Below are positions 17,980-26,287 of a DNA stretch of 64,000 bases, piece by piece. The notes beneath the pieces were generated by a model that was given only the letters and a program-made list of their open reading frames with translations, ran no database searches and was not told where the DNA came from. This DNA comes from JBJHBP01 sp050485645 (lineage in GTDB: Bacteria > Pseudomonadota > Gammaproteobacteria > Steroidobacterales > Rariloculaceae). The stretch is from assembly GCA_050485645.1 (NCBI GenBank), contig JBJHBT010000013.1, forward strand, positions 40,337 through 104,336. Reading direction: 5' to 3'. A program made the position numbers and the translations under genes. Each line of letters begins with the position of its first letter. The first letter of the stretch is position 1.

Positions 17980-19698
17980 TCAGAACGACTGCTTGGCTTC
18001 GAACAGCAGCTGGGTACTGCGCACGCCTTCGCCGCGATTGAGCGGCACGGCGAGGTCCACATGGATCACCGTGCCGCTGCTGGAACGTGGTGAGCTCAGT
18101 CGCAGACCCACGCCGATGTCGTAGAGCATGCCGCGTCCATCGGTGGCGCGTGGATCCTGTCCCCAGACGCGCCCGGCATCGAAAAATGCCGCGTAACCCA
18201 CACGCAGCAGGCGCAGTGGATACAGATCGGTATGGAAGCGCTGCTCCAGCGTCAGTACCGCCAGGTGCCTGCCGGCCTGGTAGCGCAGCGGATAGCCGCG
18301 CAGTCCGCTATCACCGCCCAGCAACACCTGCCGGTCGGCGTCCAGCGAATGGCTGCCCATCGCATTGAGACTTGCCAGGAACAGGTGGCGGCCCAGATTG
18401 CGTCGGTAGTAGTTGGCGGATACCTGCCACAGCGCATTGCGCGCGTGACCGCCTTCATGACGCGCCTCGGCTTCGGCGTCGATCAGCAGCAGCTTGCCGG
18501 TGCCGCCCGGTTCCCAGCCCCTGCTGAACAGCAGGCGCGTAATGGTTGCGTTCCGGTCTGCGCCCAGTGCGGTGGCCGAGTAGCCCAGCAGCAACGTGAG
18601 GTCCATGCCCAGGGCTACATCTTCGATGCGGCCCATGTCGTTGAGCTCGGTCATCACCCGGTAGTCGTCCGTCAGCAGCTGTACGCCCACCCACGGATAG
18701 ACCAGTTTGCGATCCGCCGGCAGCAGCAGCGGGTCCGGCGTTTCCATGGTGGGTGAGAAGCGCCGCTCGTCGAAGGTGACGCCGGCAAGCCAGCGGGTGA
18801 CGTGGCTGTCGCGCAGGCCACGTGAATAGCCTCCGGACACTTCGAAAAACCGTGTGTCGTGGCGAAACTCGTCGACGATTTCGCCAAGGTCGTACATCGA
18901 ATCGATGCGCTTTTCGTTCAGCAGCCTGCCGCCCGCGGACCAGCGTGCGTCCAGCGCGAAGAACGGACGATCAACGCCGATCAGATGGCGTTCGCCGTCG
19001 CTGGCATTGGCCGCCACCACCTCGAGCCGCGTGCGCGATCCGCGCACATTGGGATCGACGAAGCGCAGGTAGGCTTCATCACGATCCACGTCGCTGTTGT
19101 AGTAAACGGTCAGACCCTTGCCGGTGCCAAGTACGTTGTTCTCGGTGAGCCCGATGCGGTACTCGTTTTCGCCGCCGTTGCGGCTGAATTTCAGTTCCGG
19201 CTGAAACGACCAGGCGTCGCGAACGTAGACATTCACGTTCGCGGTATTCGCGGACGGATCGTAGTCGTTCGAGTGGATCACGGCTTCGGCAAGATAGGGC
19301 CGTGCGCGCAGCAGCCGTGCCGACTCTTCCAGCAGCCGGCTGGAAAACGGATCGCCGGAGTCGAACAGCAGCAGGTCTTCGATCACGCCATCGCGCGTCT
19401 TGAAGTTCACGCGGTTCGCCCATCGATACGCGGCGCGGTCTTCCTCGGGATCGTCGGTGTCGAAGATGTTGGCGACTTCGATGCGAATCTCACCTATGCG
19501 CGCGCCGTTGGCTTCGAACTCGGCGTGCGTGGCGGCGAGGTCGGCCTGTTCGCCGGTCTGTGACGACGCCCCGGGCATCTGTGGCAGGGCGTCGGACGTC
19601 ATCAGCAACAGCAGCCAGCTCAATGTGCAGATACCGCCGCGCTGGGAGTCCGACGAACGCGGGCTGCAAATAGCGCTGTGCTGCTGGCGGCGGTTCAT
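17980..19698 (-). CDS. BamA/TamA-family outer-membrane beta-barrel protein
   Basis: This is 572 residues. A signal sequence lies near residues 22-40. Residues 65-165 contain a POTRA-like domain, and the rest is a 16-strand surface-antigen (D15) type barrel. The loop-6 hallmark GGDSGLRGYPLRYQ is present, as is a C-terminal aromatic residue (Phe) for barrel insertion. Members insert or secrete proteins across the outer membrane, but the short N-terminal part means it is neither BamA nor canonical TamA, and no tamB lies beside it. It may be exporting a specific protein. Confidence 0.82.
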   Translation of the reverse strand: MNRRQQHSAICSPRSSDSQRGGICTLSWLLLLMTSDALPQMPGASSQTGEQADLAATHAEFEANGARIGEIRIEVANIFDTDDPEEDRAAYRWANRVNFKTRDGVIEDLLLFDSGDPFSSRLLEESARLLRARPYLAEAVIHSNDYDPSANTANVNVYVRDAWSFQPELKFSRNGGENEYRIGLTENNVLGTGKGLTVYYNSDVDRDEAYLRFVDPNVRGSRTRLEVVAANASDGERHLIGVDRPFFALDARWSAGGRLLNEKRIDSMYDLGEIVDEFRHDTRFFEVSGGYSRGLRDSHVTRWLAGVTFDERRFSPTMETPDPLLLPADRKLVYPWVGVQLLTDDYRVMTELNDMGRIEDVALGMDLTLLLGYSATALGADRNATITRLLFSRGWEPGGTGKLLLIDAEAEARHEGGHARNALWQVSANYYRRNLGRHLFLASLNAMGSHSLDADRQVLLGGDSGLRGYPLRYQAGRHLAVLTLEQRFHTDLYPLRLLRVGYAAFFDAGRVWGQDPRATDGRGMLYDIGVGLRLSSPRSSSGTVIHVDLAVPLNRGEGVRSTQLLFEAKQSF

Positions 19699-19733
19699 GG
19701 CGTGCTGACGACCTTGACCATGTGGTTACCGGC

Positions 19734-20255
19734 TTAGAGCTGCGCCCAGTGCCAGGGTTCATAGCAGAAGCCGTAGACGTTGTCGCGAGGATAGGAGAGA
19801 CGGAAACCGAAGTGCGAGGCATGCTCGCTCAGCCATGTGAACGCGGTCGACTGTTCGAACTCCTCGGTCAGCGGCCTGAAACCCGGCGTGGCGATGTCCA
19901 GGGCGCGGCCGGTGTGATGCTCGCTGTATCCGGGCGCGGCGTTCACGGTGAGTATCGTGGCGATGGACTGCCCGGCCGCGAGCTTGTTGCGAATCAGTTC
20001 GACCTGATAGCTGACGCTGCGGAAGCCCGAGACCAGCAGCAGTTCCACGGCATCTTCGTAGGCCGCACGCTTCATTCGCGTCCAGGCGCCGGCGGTATCC
20101 GGCGCCAGCCGCTGTGGACGACCGACGATGTTCGGCTCCACGTCCACGAGTTCGGCGGCTTCCGGATAACGTGGCCGCATCGGCGTGACGCCGTAGTCAC
20201 CGGGAATCCCCAGTTCCTGCCACAGGCCGGACAGCGGATCGTGTTGCGTGGTCAT
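19734..20255 (-). CDS. VanY-type D-alanyl-D-alanine (M15) carboxypeptidase
   Basis: This is 173 residues with the M15B zinc-peptidase motifs: SEHHTGRALD (111-120, zinc ligands His113 and Asp120) and EPWHW (166-170, catalytic Glu166 and ligand His169). The family trims terminal D-alanine from peptidoglycan precursors or peptides. No signal peptide is visible, so it may be cytosolic or use an unknown export route; VanY-like proteins usually carry an anchor. It is probably co-transcribed with the upstream minus-strand gene, only 6 bases away. Confidence 0.85.
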   Translation of the reverse strand: MTTQHDPLSGLWQELGIPGDYGVTPMRPRYPEAAELVDVEPNIVGRPQRLAPDTAGAWTRMKRAAYEDAVELLLVSGFRSVSYQVELIRNKLAAGQSIATILTVNAAPGYSEHHTGRALDIATPGFRPLTEEFEQSTAFTWLSEHASHFGFRLSYPRDNVYGFCYEPWHWAQL

Positions 20256-20261
20256 TGCCGT

Positions 20262-21047
20262 TCAGCGAAACCGCCAGATGAACGCCGTGCGGGCAGTCCA
20301 GTCCGGGCCGCGAGTGATGCCGGTGCCAACCCCCATGTTCACGGTGAAGTTCGGCGACAGGCGCCCGTAGTAGCCCACCAGCGCTTCGGAAGTGCTGTCG
20401 CGGTGCAGCATGCCACGCACCTCCACACCGGCCGCGTGACGCCGCGCAATGTTGACACGGATGGCACCGGCGTACCCCCATTCGCGAGTCTGACCGGCTT
20501 CGCGGTCGAAGATCAGGTTCAGTGCGGCGAGATAGCGTCGGGTTTCATGTCCCGCCGACAGCGTGCCGATGAAACGGTCGCGGTCGTCGGACTGATGCGC
20601 CACCTCGTACCTTGCGGCAAGGCCGGCGTACAGGCGTTGGCGCGGGCCCGTGAGGCGGAAGAATACCGACGGCGCGGTGGTGTCGTAGCGGGCGGATCGG
20701 CCCTGTGGCTTCTCCAGGCGCGCCGGCAGCGCAACGGCCACGCGCCGCGACACCCCGAACAGAATACCCGGCTCCATCTGATACAGATTGCGGTCCATGG
20801 ACAAATAGTTCTGTTGCACATACAAATATCCACCGCCGGCCTGCGGCAGTCGTGGCGATTCGGTGAGCAGGAAATCCATTCCGTGCTGCGCAGGTGCCGG
20901 TGCGGGCGCGACAGACAGGATGGCAGCTGCAACAATTGCGGCCGCGCGGAATCGATGGCGTGATGCGCGCGAAACCGTCGGTCGCGAAACCGTTTGTAGT
21001 GATTGCCGCGATCGTTGAAGTGGTTGTTGCTGGTGTAATCCGGGCAT
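20262..21047 (-). CDS. predicted outer-membrane barrel protein, unknown function
   Basis: This is up to 261 residues. An Arg-rich stretch precedes a hydrophobic segment (about 34-53) ending in APAPAQ, a likely signal peptide. The mature part alternates polar and apolar residues in short strands and ends with Phe-Arg-Trp-Arg-Phe-Arg-like aromatic-rich residues, suggesting a small beta-barrel. I do not recognise the family. The start at 21047 leaves a long n-region; an internal start may be used. It lies 6 bases before the VanY-like gene, so the two may share a cell-envelope role. Confidence 0.6.
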   Translation of the reverse strand: MPGLHQQQPLQRSRQSLQTVSRPTVSRASRHRFRAAAIVAAAILSVAPAPAPAQHGMDFLLTESPRLPQAGGGYLYVQQNYLSMDRNLYQMEPGILFGVSRRVAVALPARLEKPQGRSARYDTTAPSVFFRLTGPRQRLYAGLAARYEVAHQSDDRDRFIGTLSAGHETRRYLAALNLIFDREAGQTREWGYAGAIRVNIARRHAAGVEVRGMLHRDSTSEALVGYYGRLSPNFTVNMGVGTGITRGPDWTARTAFIWRFR

Positions 21048-21102
21048 GAAGCGTCAGGCGATCTTGGTTACGATGAATGGAAGGGACTAAAGGATCATAG
21101 CA

Positions 21103-21867
21103 GTGCGGGAAGCAGGCATAAATCAGACTCCGGATTCGACACCGGTCACGATACTGGGCGCCGGCTACGTGGGCGCAGCACTTCTGAAGGCCATTCCCGG
21201 CGCGGTGGCGACCCGCCGTCGGAGGGGGCCGGACCGGTCGCTGATCCGGTTCGATCTGGCTGACCGCGAAACCTGGCAGCAGGTGCCGGTGCGCGACCGC
21301 ACCGTGGTGATCACGTTCCCCGCCGAACCCTGCGAGCTGATTCAGGCATTTCATGCCGAGGTGCTGTCGCAGGCGGCCGGCATCATCGCGCTGGGCAGCA
21401 CGTCGGCTTACCGCCTGCCGCCGGAGGCCGGCGAAGCGGTGGTCGATGTCGACGAGGACTCGCCGCTGGATCTCACCCGGGAACGCGTTCGGGGCGAGGA
21501 ATGGCTGCGCGGAGCGGGTGCAACCATCCTGCAGCTGGCCGGCATCTTCGGACCGGATCGCGATCCGGCGGACTGGCTCAACCGCGGGCGCATCCGCGAT
21601 GGCGCCAAGATCGTGAACCTGATCCATGTCGACGACATCGTCGCAGCCATTCTGGCGCTGGTGCAGCGGCCGATGCCCGGGCAGCGGATCAGCGCGGTCA
21701 ACGGCGAGCCGATCGCCTGGCGCGATCTGCGTTCACGGCTGGTTGCGGCCGGCCGGGCGGACGCCAGGCGGCCACTGGCCGACAGTATTCCCGGCGAACA
21801 CGGCAAGCGGGTGCTCAACCTGCGTCTGCGCGCACTGATGCCGGAGCACCAGTTTCAGCTTCCGTGA
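21103..21867 (+). CDS. NAD(P)-binding epimerase-like protein (YeeZ-like)
   Basis: This is 254 residues. The Rossmann motif GAGYVGAALL lies at about 18-27, and LGSTSAYRLP and IFGPDRDP are positioned as in atypical extended SDRs such as YeeZ. A Tyr-x-x-x-Lys pair is not clear, so catalysis as a sugar epimerase is uncertain. It starts with GTG at 21103, with AAGGA eight bases upstream. It begins a plus-strand run that continues to about 26.1 kb. Confidence 0.78.
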   Translation: MREAGINQTPDSTPVTILGAGYVGAALLKAIPGAVATRRRRGPDRSLIRFDLADRETWQQVPVRDRTVVITFPAEPCELIQAFHAEVLSQAAGIIALGSTSAYRLPPEAGEAVVDVDEDSPLDLTRERVRGEEWLRGAGATILQLAGIFGPDRDPADWLNRGRIRDGAKIVNLIHVDDIVAAILALVQRPMPGQRISAVNGEPIAWRDLRSRLVAAGRADARRPLADSIPGEHGKRVLNLRLRALMPEHQFQLP

Positions 21868-21957
21868 ATCCGGGTCTGATATGCTCGGTTTCGCGCGCAG
21901 TCTGTGCACGCGCCGAAGTTCTCGACAACCAACCCAACAACAACCGGGAATCGGGTC

Positions 21958-22797
21958 ATGGAAACGGAAGAATTGTTTGAGCATGTGCGGGAAGCAGGCG
22001 CCTATTTCGGCCTGAATCTGCTGGCGGCGATCGCGATACTTGTTATCGGCTGGTGGATCGCGAAGCTGATCCAGAAGGGTGTGCTGAAGGGGCTGGAGAG
22101 GGCAAACCTGGAGCCCATCCTGGTTCGCTTTTTCTCCAGTCTCGTGTATGCGTTGCTGATGGTGTTCGTGATAATCGGCGCCATCAGTCGGCTCGGCGTG
22201 CAGACCGCATCACTGATCGCGCTGGTTGGTGCGGCCGGCCTGGCCGTCGGTCTGGCCATGCAGGGATCGCTCGCCAATCTCGCTGCCGGCGTACTGCTGA
22301 TCATCTTCCGCCCGTATCGCATCGGTGATTTCATCGAGGGTGGTGGCACCAGCGGTACCGTGGAGGAAGTGCAGATATTCACCACGGTGCTCAAGACGCC
22401 GGACAGCCGGCGTGTGATCGTGCCCAACAGTCAGATGATGGGCGGCACCATCACCAACTTCTCGTCGCACCCGCAACGTCGCGTGGACCTCACTGTCGGA
22501 GTGAGCTACGACGCCGATTCCGACCATGTGCGCAGGGTGGTGCAGGACGTACTGGCGGCCGATGAGCGCGTGCTGGCGCAGCCCGAACCGGTGGTGGCGA
22601 TGCTGGCACACGGCGACAGCAGCGTGGAGTGGATCGTGCGCCCCTGGGTGCAGACGGCGGACTACTGGAAGTTCTACTGGGATACGATGGAAGCGATCAA
22701 GCGGGCGTTTGATCGTGAGGGTATCTCGATACCGTATCCTCAGCGCGACGTGCACATCTACAACCACCAGGTTGAGGAGAAGCAGGCGGCATCGTGA
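21958..22797 (+). CDS. mscS: small-conductance mechanosensitive channel (MscS family)
   Basis: This is 279 residues, the typical E. coli MscS length. Three transmembrane helices are followed by the pore helix rich in Gly and Ala (LVGAAGLAVGLAMQGSLANL), the beta domain GDFIEGGGTSGTVEEV and the cytoplasmic vestibule. The channel opens under membrane tension and releases solutes on osmotic downshock. I start at ATG 21958; the frame extends to 21904 but adds a polar tail not found in the family. The stop overlaps the next gene's GTG. Confidence 0.92.
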   Translation: METEELFEHVREAGAYFGLNLLAAIAILVIGWWIAKLIQKGVLKGLERANLEPILVRFFSSLVYALLMVFVIIGAISRLGVQTASLIALVGAAGLAVGLAMQGSLANLAAGVLLIIFRPYRIGDFIEGGGTSGTVEEVQIFTTVLKTPDSRRVIVPNSQMMGGTITNFSSHPQRRVDLTVGVSYDADSDHVRRVVQDVLAADERVLAQPEPVVAMLAHGDSSVEWIVRPWVQTADYWKFYWDTMEAIKRAFDREGISIPYPQRDVHIYNHQVEEKQAAS

Positions 22798-23366
22798 ACG
22801 ACGGCACGCTGTCGTTCGGCTTCGATCCGGTTGCCACGCCTCAGGCGCGAGTACTGATTCTGGGCAGCCTGCCTGGCCGGCGTTCGCTGGCGGATGCCGA
22901 GTACTACGCCCAGCCGCGCAATGCGTTCTGGCGCATCATGGGCGAGCTGGTCGGCGCGGATCCGCATCTGCCGTACGCGCAGCGGCTGCGGCGGCTGACG
23001 TCGGCCGGCATAGCGCTGTGGGATGTGCTCGCGGCCGCCAGGCGGCCGGGCAGTCTGGACAGCGCCATCGAGCGATCCGGCATCGTCGTCAATGACATCG
23101 ACGGCTTCCTCACGCGCCACACGCAGGTACGGTTGATCTGCTGCAATGGCGGCAAGGCCGCGGAACTGCTGCAGCGTAACGTGCTGCCGACGCTCACGGG
23201 CCGCGCCGCGTTCATTGCCTGGCAGCAGCTGCCTTCCACCAGTCCCGCCTACGCATCGATGCCATACGAAGACAAGCTGCGTTGCTGGCGTCAGGCCATC
23301 GGTGGTCCGCTCGCTGGCGACGAGCCGCGGCGCGGCGCAGCTTCGGAAGCACCCTGCCAGGCCTGA
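22794..23366 (+). CDS. DNA-deoxyinosine glycosylase (UDG superfamily)
   Basis: This is 190 residues. It has the uracil-DNA-glycosylase fold motifs in the form typical of family 6 (hypoxanthine-DNA glycosylase): GSLPG (24-28), PRNAFW (41-46) and LPSTSPA (146-152). It would remove hypoxanthine (deaminated adenine) or uracil from DNA in base-excision repair. The GTG start overlaps the mscS stop (GTGA), giving translational coupling, though the two functions are unrelated. Confidence 0.88.
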   Translation: MNDGTLSFGFDPVATPQARVLILGSLPGRRSLADAEYYAQPRNAFWRIMGELVGADPHLPYAQRLRRLTSAGIALWDVLAAARRPGSLDSAIERSGIVVNDIDGFLTRHTQVRLICCNGGKAAELLQRNVLPTLTGRAAFIAWQQLPSTSPAYASMPYEDKLRCWRQAIGGPLAGDEPRRGAASEAPCQA

Positions 23367-23369
23367 ACG

Positions 23370-24200
23370 ATGAAAAAACTTCTGCAGGACCCGCTGATTC
23401 ATTTCCTCTTTCTGGGTGCGGCGATCTTCGTGCTGTTCGCCGTGCTCGATGACGACGAAGACGACGATGCCACGCGGATCGTGATTTCCGCCGATCAGGT
23501 GCGGCAGGCGGTCGATCTGGCAACCATGCTGCGTGGCGATACGCCCGATCGCGAGCAGATCGAGCAGCTGCTGGAACCCGTGATACGCGAGCAGGTGCTG
23601 TACCGCGAGGCGCGCGCACTGGGGCTGGATCGCGACGATGAAACGGTGCGACTGCGCCTTGTCGAGAAAATGCGGTTTCTCACCGAGGATCTCATTGAGC
23701 CGGAGCTGCCCGATGATGCGCGGCTGCGTGCCTTCTACGACGCCGATCCGCAACGCTTTGCGATACCGGCGCGGGTGAACTTCGAGCAGGTGTACTTCAG
23801 TCCGCGGGAGCGCGGTGATGCGCTGCGGGACGATGTGGCTGCGGCACGGAGCCGCCTGGAGGCCGGCGAGGACCTGGCCGGGGACAGCTCGCCGCTGCGC
23901 CGGCAGTATCCCGATGCCGTCCGCGAGCAGGTGGAGGTGCTGTTCGGCGAGCCGTTCGCGGCAGCCATGTTCTCCGCGGTACCGGGCAGCTGGTACGGCC
24001 CGTTCGAATCGGACTTCGGCGTGCACCTGGCTTTCCTGCACGAACGCGTGGCTCGGCATCAGCCGTCCTTCGACGAGGCGCGCGAGGCCGTGCTCGACGC
24101 CTATCTGTCGGATCACCGGCATCGGGCCAACGAGGCGGAGTTCAGACGCATGCGCGACCGCTACGAAGTCGTCATCGACTGGTCCGCCGTGCAGTCCTGA
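23370..24200 (+). CDS. membrane-anchored peptidyl-prolyl isomerase (parvulin/PpiC type)
   Basis: This is 276 residues with an N-terminal transmembrane anchor (FLFLGAAIFVLFAVL). Residues 50-120 resemble a SurA-like helical region and 130-230 a parvulin domain (FEQVYFSPR, then PGSWYGPFESDFGVHLAFLHE). It should face the periplasm and help fold exported proteins. It lies 3 bases after the glycosylase and its stop overlaps the next ATG (TGATG), so it is most likely in an operon with the HupE-like gene. Confidence 0.82.
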   Translation: MKKLLQDPLIHFLFLGAAIFVLFAVLDDDEDDDATRIVISADQVRQAVDLATMLRGDTPDREQIEQLLEPVIREQVLYREARALGLDRDDETVRLRLVEKMRFLTEDLIEPELPDDARLRAFYDADPQRFAIPARVNFEQVYFSPRERGDALRDDVAAARSRLEAGEDLAGDSSPLRRQYPDAVREQVEVLFGEPFAAAMFSAVPGSWYGPFESDFGVHLAFLHERVARHQPSFDEAREAVLDAYLSDHRHRANEAEFRRMRDRYEVVIDWSAVQS

Positions 24201-25360
24201 TGCGGCGCGCATCCGCTCCGGATCGTGCGCAGCCGAGGCGGGCGCTGCTGTCGCGGATCCGGCGGAATATTTGCGGCTTTCCAGTGTCGCGGGTCCGTCG
24301 GGCCATTGGCGGCTTTGCAGGTTCCGTGGGCTGGCTGACGTTGCCCGGTTTTCGACGCCTGACGCCCGGTGCGCTCCTCGTCATCGTCGTCGCGACAGCC
24401 GGGTTCGTAGCGGCCGCGGATGCGCATCGGCTGACACCGGCCTATCTGGGGCTCACCGAAACCGCGCCCGACACCTTTGCGGTGCAGTGGAAGGTATCCA
24501 GCATCGGTGGACTCACCGCCGTGCTGGTGCCGGCGATTCCCGAGCCCTGCGAACTCACGGGGCCGGTGCGTACACAGGAGCGTGTCGACACACGTACGCA
24601 GAGTGGCGAAGTCATCTGCGCCGCGGGTCTGCGCGGGCAGATGGTGGGCGTGCAGGGACTGTCTGAAACGCATACCGACGTGCTGCTGCGCGTGCAGTTC
24701 GCCGATGGCAGTGCCTTCGTGCATCGCCTGACACCGTCCGCGACGCATGTGCAGGTGCCTGAGCGTGCCGGTCGCGTCGGCGTGATGCTCACCTACCTGG
24801 TGCTCGGCGTCGAGCACATTCTGATCGGCGTGGATCATCTGCTGTTCGTGCTCGCGCTGCTGATGATCGTGCGCGGTGTTGGGCTGCTGGTGGCCACGGT
24901 GACCGCCTTCACGATTGCTCACAGCCTGACGCTGGGTGCCGCCGTCCTCGGATGGGTGCATGTGCCCGAGGAGCCGGTCGAGGCGGTGATCGCGCTCAGC
25001 ATCCTGTTTCTGGCGCTGGAGCTGGCGCGCCACGGCGTGAAGCCGGACGCATCGCGAAGCCTTGCCGCGCGCTTTCCGTGGTTTGTTGCGTTCGCGTTCG
25101 GCCTGCTGCACGGCTTCGGATTCGCCGGTGCGCTGTTCGAGGTGGGCTTGCCCGAACACGCGATCCCGCTGGCGCTGCTGTTCTTCAACATTGGCGTGGA
25201 AATCGGTCAGCTGCTGTTCATTGCCGTGGTGCTCGGCGTGGTCTGGCTGGTGCGCAGGCTGCGCCTTCCGCTACCGCAATGGACACCGGTGGCGGTCGTT
25301 TACCTGATCGGTTCGCTGGCCGCTTTCTGGGCGCTGGACCGCACATTGACGGCCTTCTGA
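24200..25360 (+). CDS. HupE/UreJ-family membrane protein
   Basis: This is 386 residues. An N-terminal membrane segment and an extracytoplasmic beta-rich domain (about 75-195) precede about seven transmembrane helices. The signature is in the first helices of that block: GVEHILIGVDHLLFVLAL, later HSLTLGAAVLGW and LLHGFGFAGALFEVG. HupE/UreJ proteins are linked to nickel uptake, but versions with the extra N-terminal domain are found without hydrogenase or urease, as here, and their cargo is unknown. The preceding PpiC-like gene is a frequent companion. Confidence 0.82.
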   Translation: MRRASAPDRAQPRRALLSRIRRNICGFPVSRVRRAIGGFAGSVGWLTLPGFRRLTPGALLVIVVATAGFVAAADAHRLTPAYLGLTETAPDTFAVQWKVSSIGGLTAVLVPAIPEPCELTGPVRTQERVDTRTQSGEVICAAGLRGQMVGVQGLSETHTDVLLRVQFADGSAFVHRLTPSATHVQVPERAGRVGVMLTYLVLGVEHILIGVDHLLFVLALLMIVRGVGLLVATVTAFTIAHSLTLGAAVLGWVHVPEEPVEAVIALSILFLALELARHGVKPDASRSLAARFPWFVAFAFGLLHGFGFAGALFEVGLPEHAIPLALLFFNIGVEIGQLLFIAVVLGVVWLVRRLRLPLPQWTPVAVVYLIGSLAAFWALDRTLTAF

Positions 25361-25373
25361 TACCCTTCCGTAC

Positions 25374-26129
25374 GTGAAAAGGAATCAGACGCCGCTGGCG
25401 GCAAAAAAATCCGACGACCGTTCCGGGCTGTTCGATGGCGGTCGCGGCCTGATTGGTGAAGCGCTGCTGATGCTGCGCGGCGCCACGCGACCCCTCACCG
25501 CGGTCGCGCTCATCGTGTTGCTGATCCTGCTGCTGCGGCCTGGCGAGTGGCTCGGGCAGCTGGATGTGATGCGCGGCTGGGTGCAATCGCGGGGGCTGCT
25601 GGGCCTGCTGGTTGTGCTGTGCGTCTATGTGCTTGCCGCCGTGGCGCTGGTGCCGCAGACGGTACTGAAAGTGGCTGCGGGTGGTCTGTTCGGTTCGCTG
25701 TGGGGTGTGGCGGTAGCCAGCATCGGGTCGGCGCTGGGGGCGCTGGCCTGTTTCCTGATCGCCCGCTACGCGGCGCGTGGCCCCTGGATGAACCGCATCC
25801 GACGTGGTCAGCGCATGATGCAGCTCAACGAGCTGGCACGTGAACGCGGTGTCTGGCTGGTCGTGATCTGTCGGCTGCTGCCGGTGTTTCCCGGCAATCT
25901 GCTGAACTACGCGCTGGGACTCACGCAGCTGCGTACCGCCATCTTCGTGTTCTGGAGCTGGCTCACCATGCTGCCCGGTATTATCGTGCTGGTGGTCGGC
26001 ACGGACGCCATTCTGCGTGGTCTGGCGGAGGGACGGGTGCCCTGGGGTATGGTCGCCATCGTGACGGGTGTGCTGGCGTTGCTGGTGTTCCTGACGGTGG
26101 TCGTGCGACGCCGGTGGCATTATCAGTGA
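25374..26129 (+). CDS. TVP38/TMEM64-family (DedA-like) membrane protein
   Basis: This is 251 residues with a short basic N-terminus and about six membrane segments. The SNARE-associated/VTT domain is recognisable from GGLFGSLWGVAVASIGSALG, FLIARYAARG and RLLPVFPGNLLNYALGL (re-entrant loop with Arg and Pro). Relatives move lipids such as undecaprenyl phosphate or polyprenyl lipids across the membrane. It starts with GTG at 25374, 13 bases after the HupE-like gene. The C-terminus ends in basic residues on the cytosolic side. Confidence 0.85.
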   Translation: MKRNQTPLAAKKSDDRSGLFDGGRGLIGEALLMLRGATRPLTAVALIVLLILLLRPGEWLGQLDVMRGWVQSRGLLGLLVVLCVYVLAAVALVPQTVLKVAAGGLFGSLWGVAVASIGSALGALACFLIARYAARGPWMNRIRRGQRMMQLNELARERGVWLVVICRLLPVFPGNLLNYALGLTQLRTAIFVFWSWLTMLPGIIVLVVGTDAILRGLAEGRVPWGMVAIVTGVLALLVFLTVVVRRRWHYQ

Positions 26130-26140
26130 ACCGGTGGGCG

Positions 26141-26146
26141 TATAAT
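26141..26146 (+). promoter_or_regulatory. -10 box before the one-component regulator
   Basis: A perfect TATAAT. It would give a leader of about 135 bases before ATG 26288. Confidence 0.45.
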
Positions 26147-26196
26147 CCGGTCTGATGGCCGACAGGTCGCTCGGAAGGCGACCCCTCGGAAGTCGG

Positions 26197-26221
26197 CCCT
26201 TCGCGATACGGATGCGAAGGG
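26197..26221 (+). promoter_or_regulatory. hairpin in the 5' leader of the regulator gene
   Basis: A perfect 8-bp stem (CCCTTCGC / GCGAAGGG) with a 9-base loop sits between the -10 box and the gene. No T tract follows, so it is not a terminator. It may be an RNA control element or an operator. Confidence 0.35.
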
Positions 26222-26287
26222 GGCGGGGCGCGGGCGCACCGTGTTTAATCAGGCCGCGGCACAGCATAGAGGCGTACACCACGAACC

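Noticed and set aside
22758..24212. 484-residue open frame antisense to the glycosylase and PpiC genes
   Set aside because: It crosses two genuine, tightly packed genes and shows no domain.
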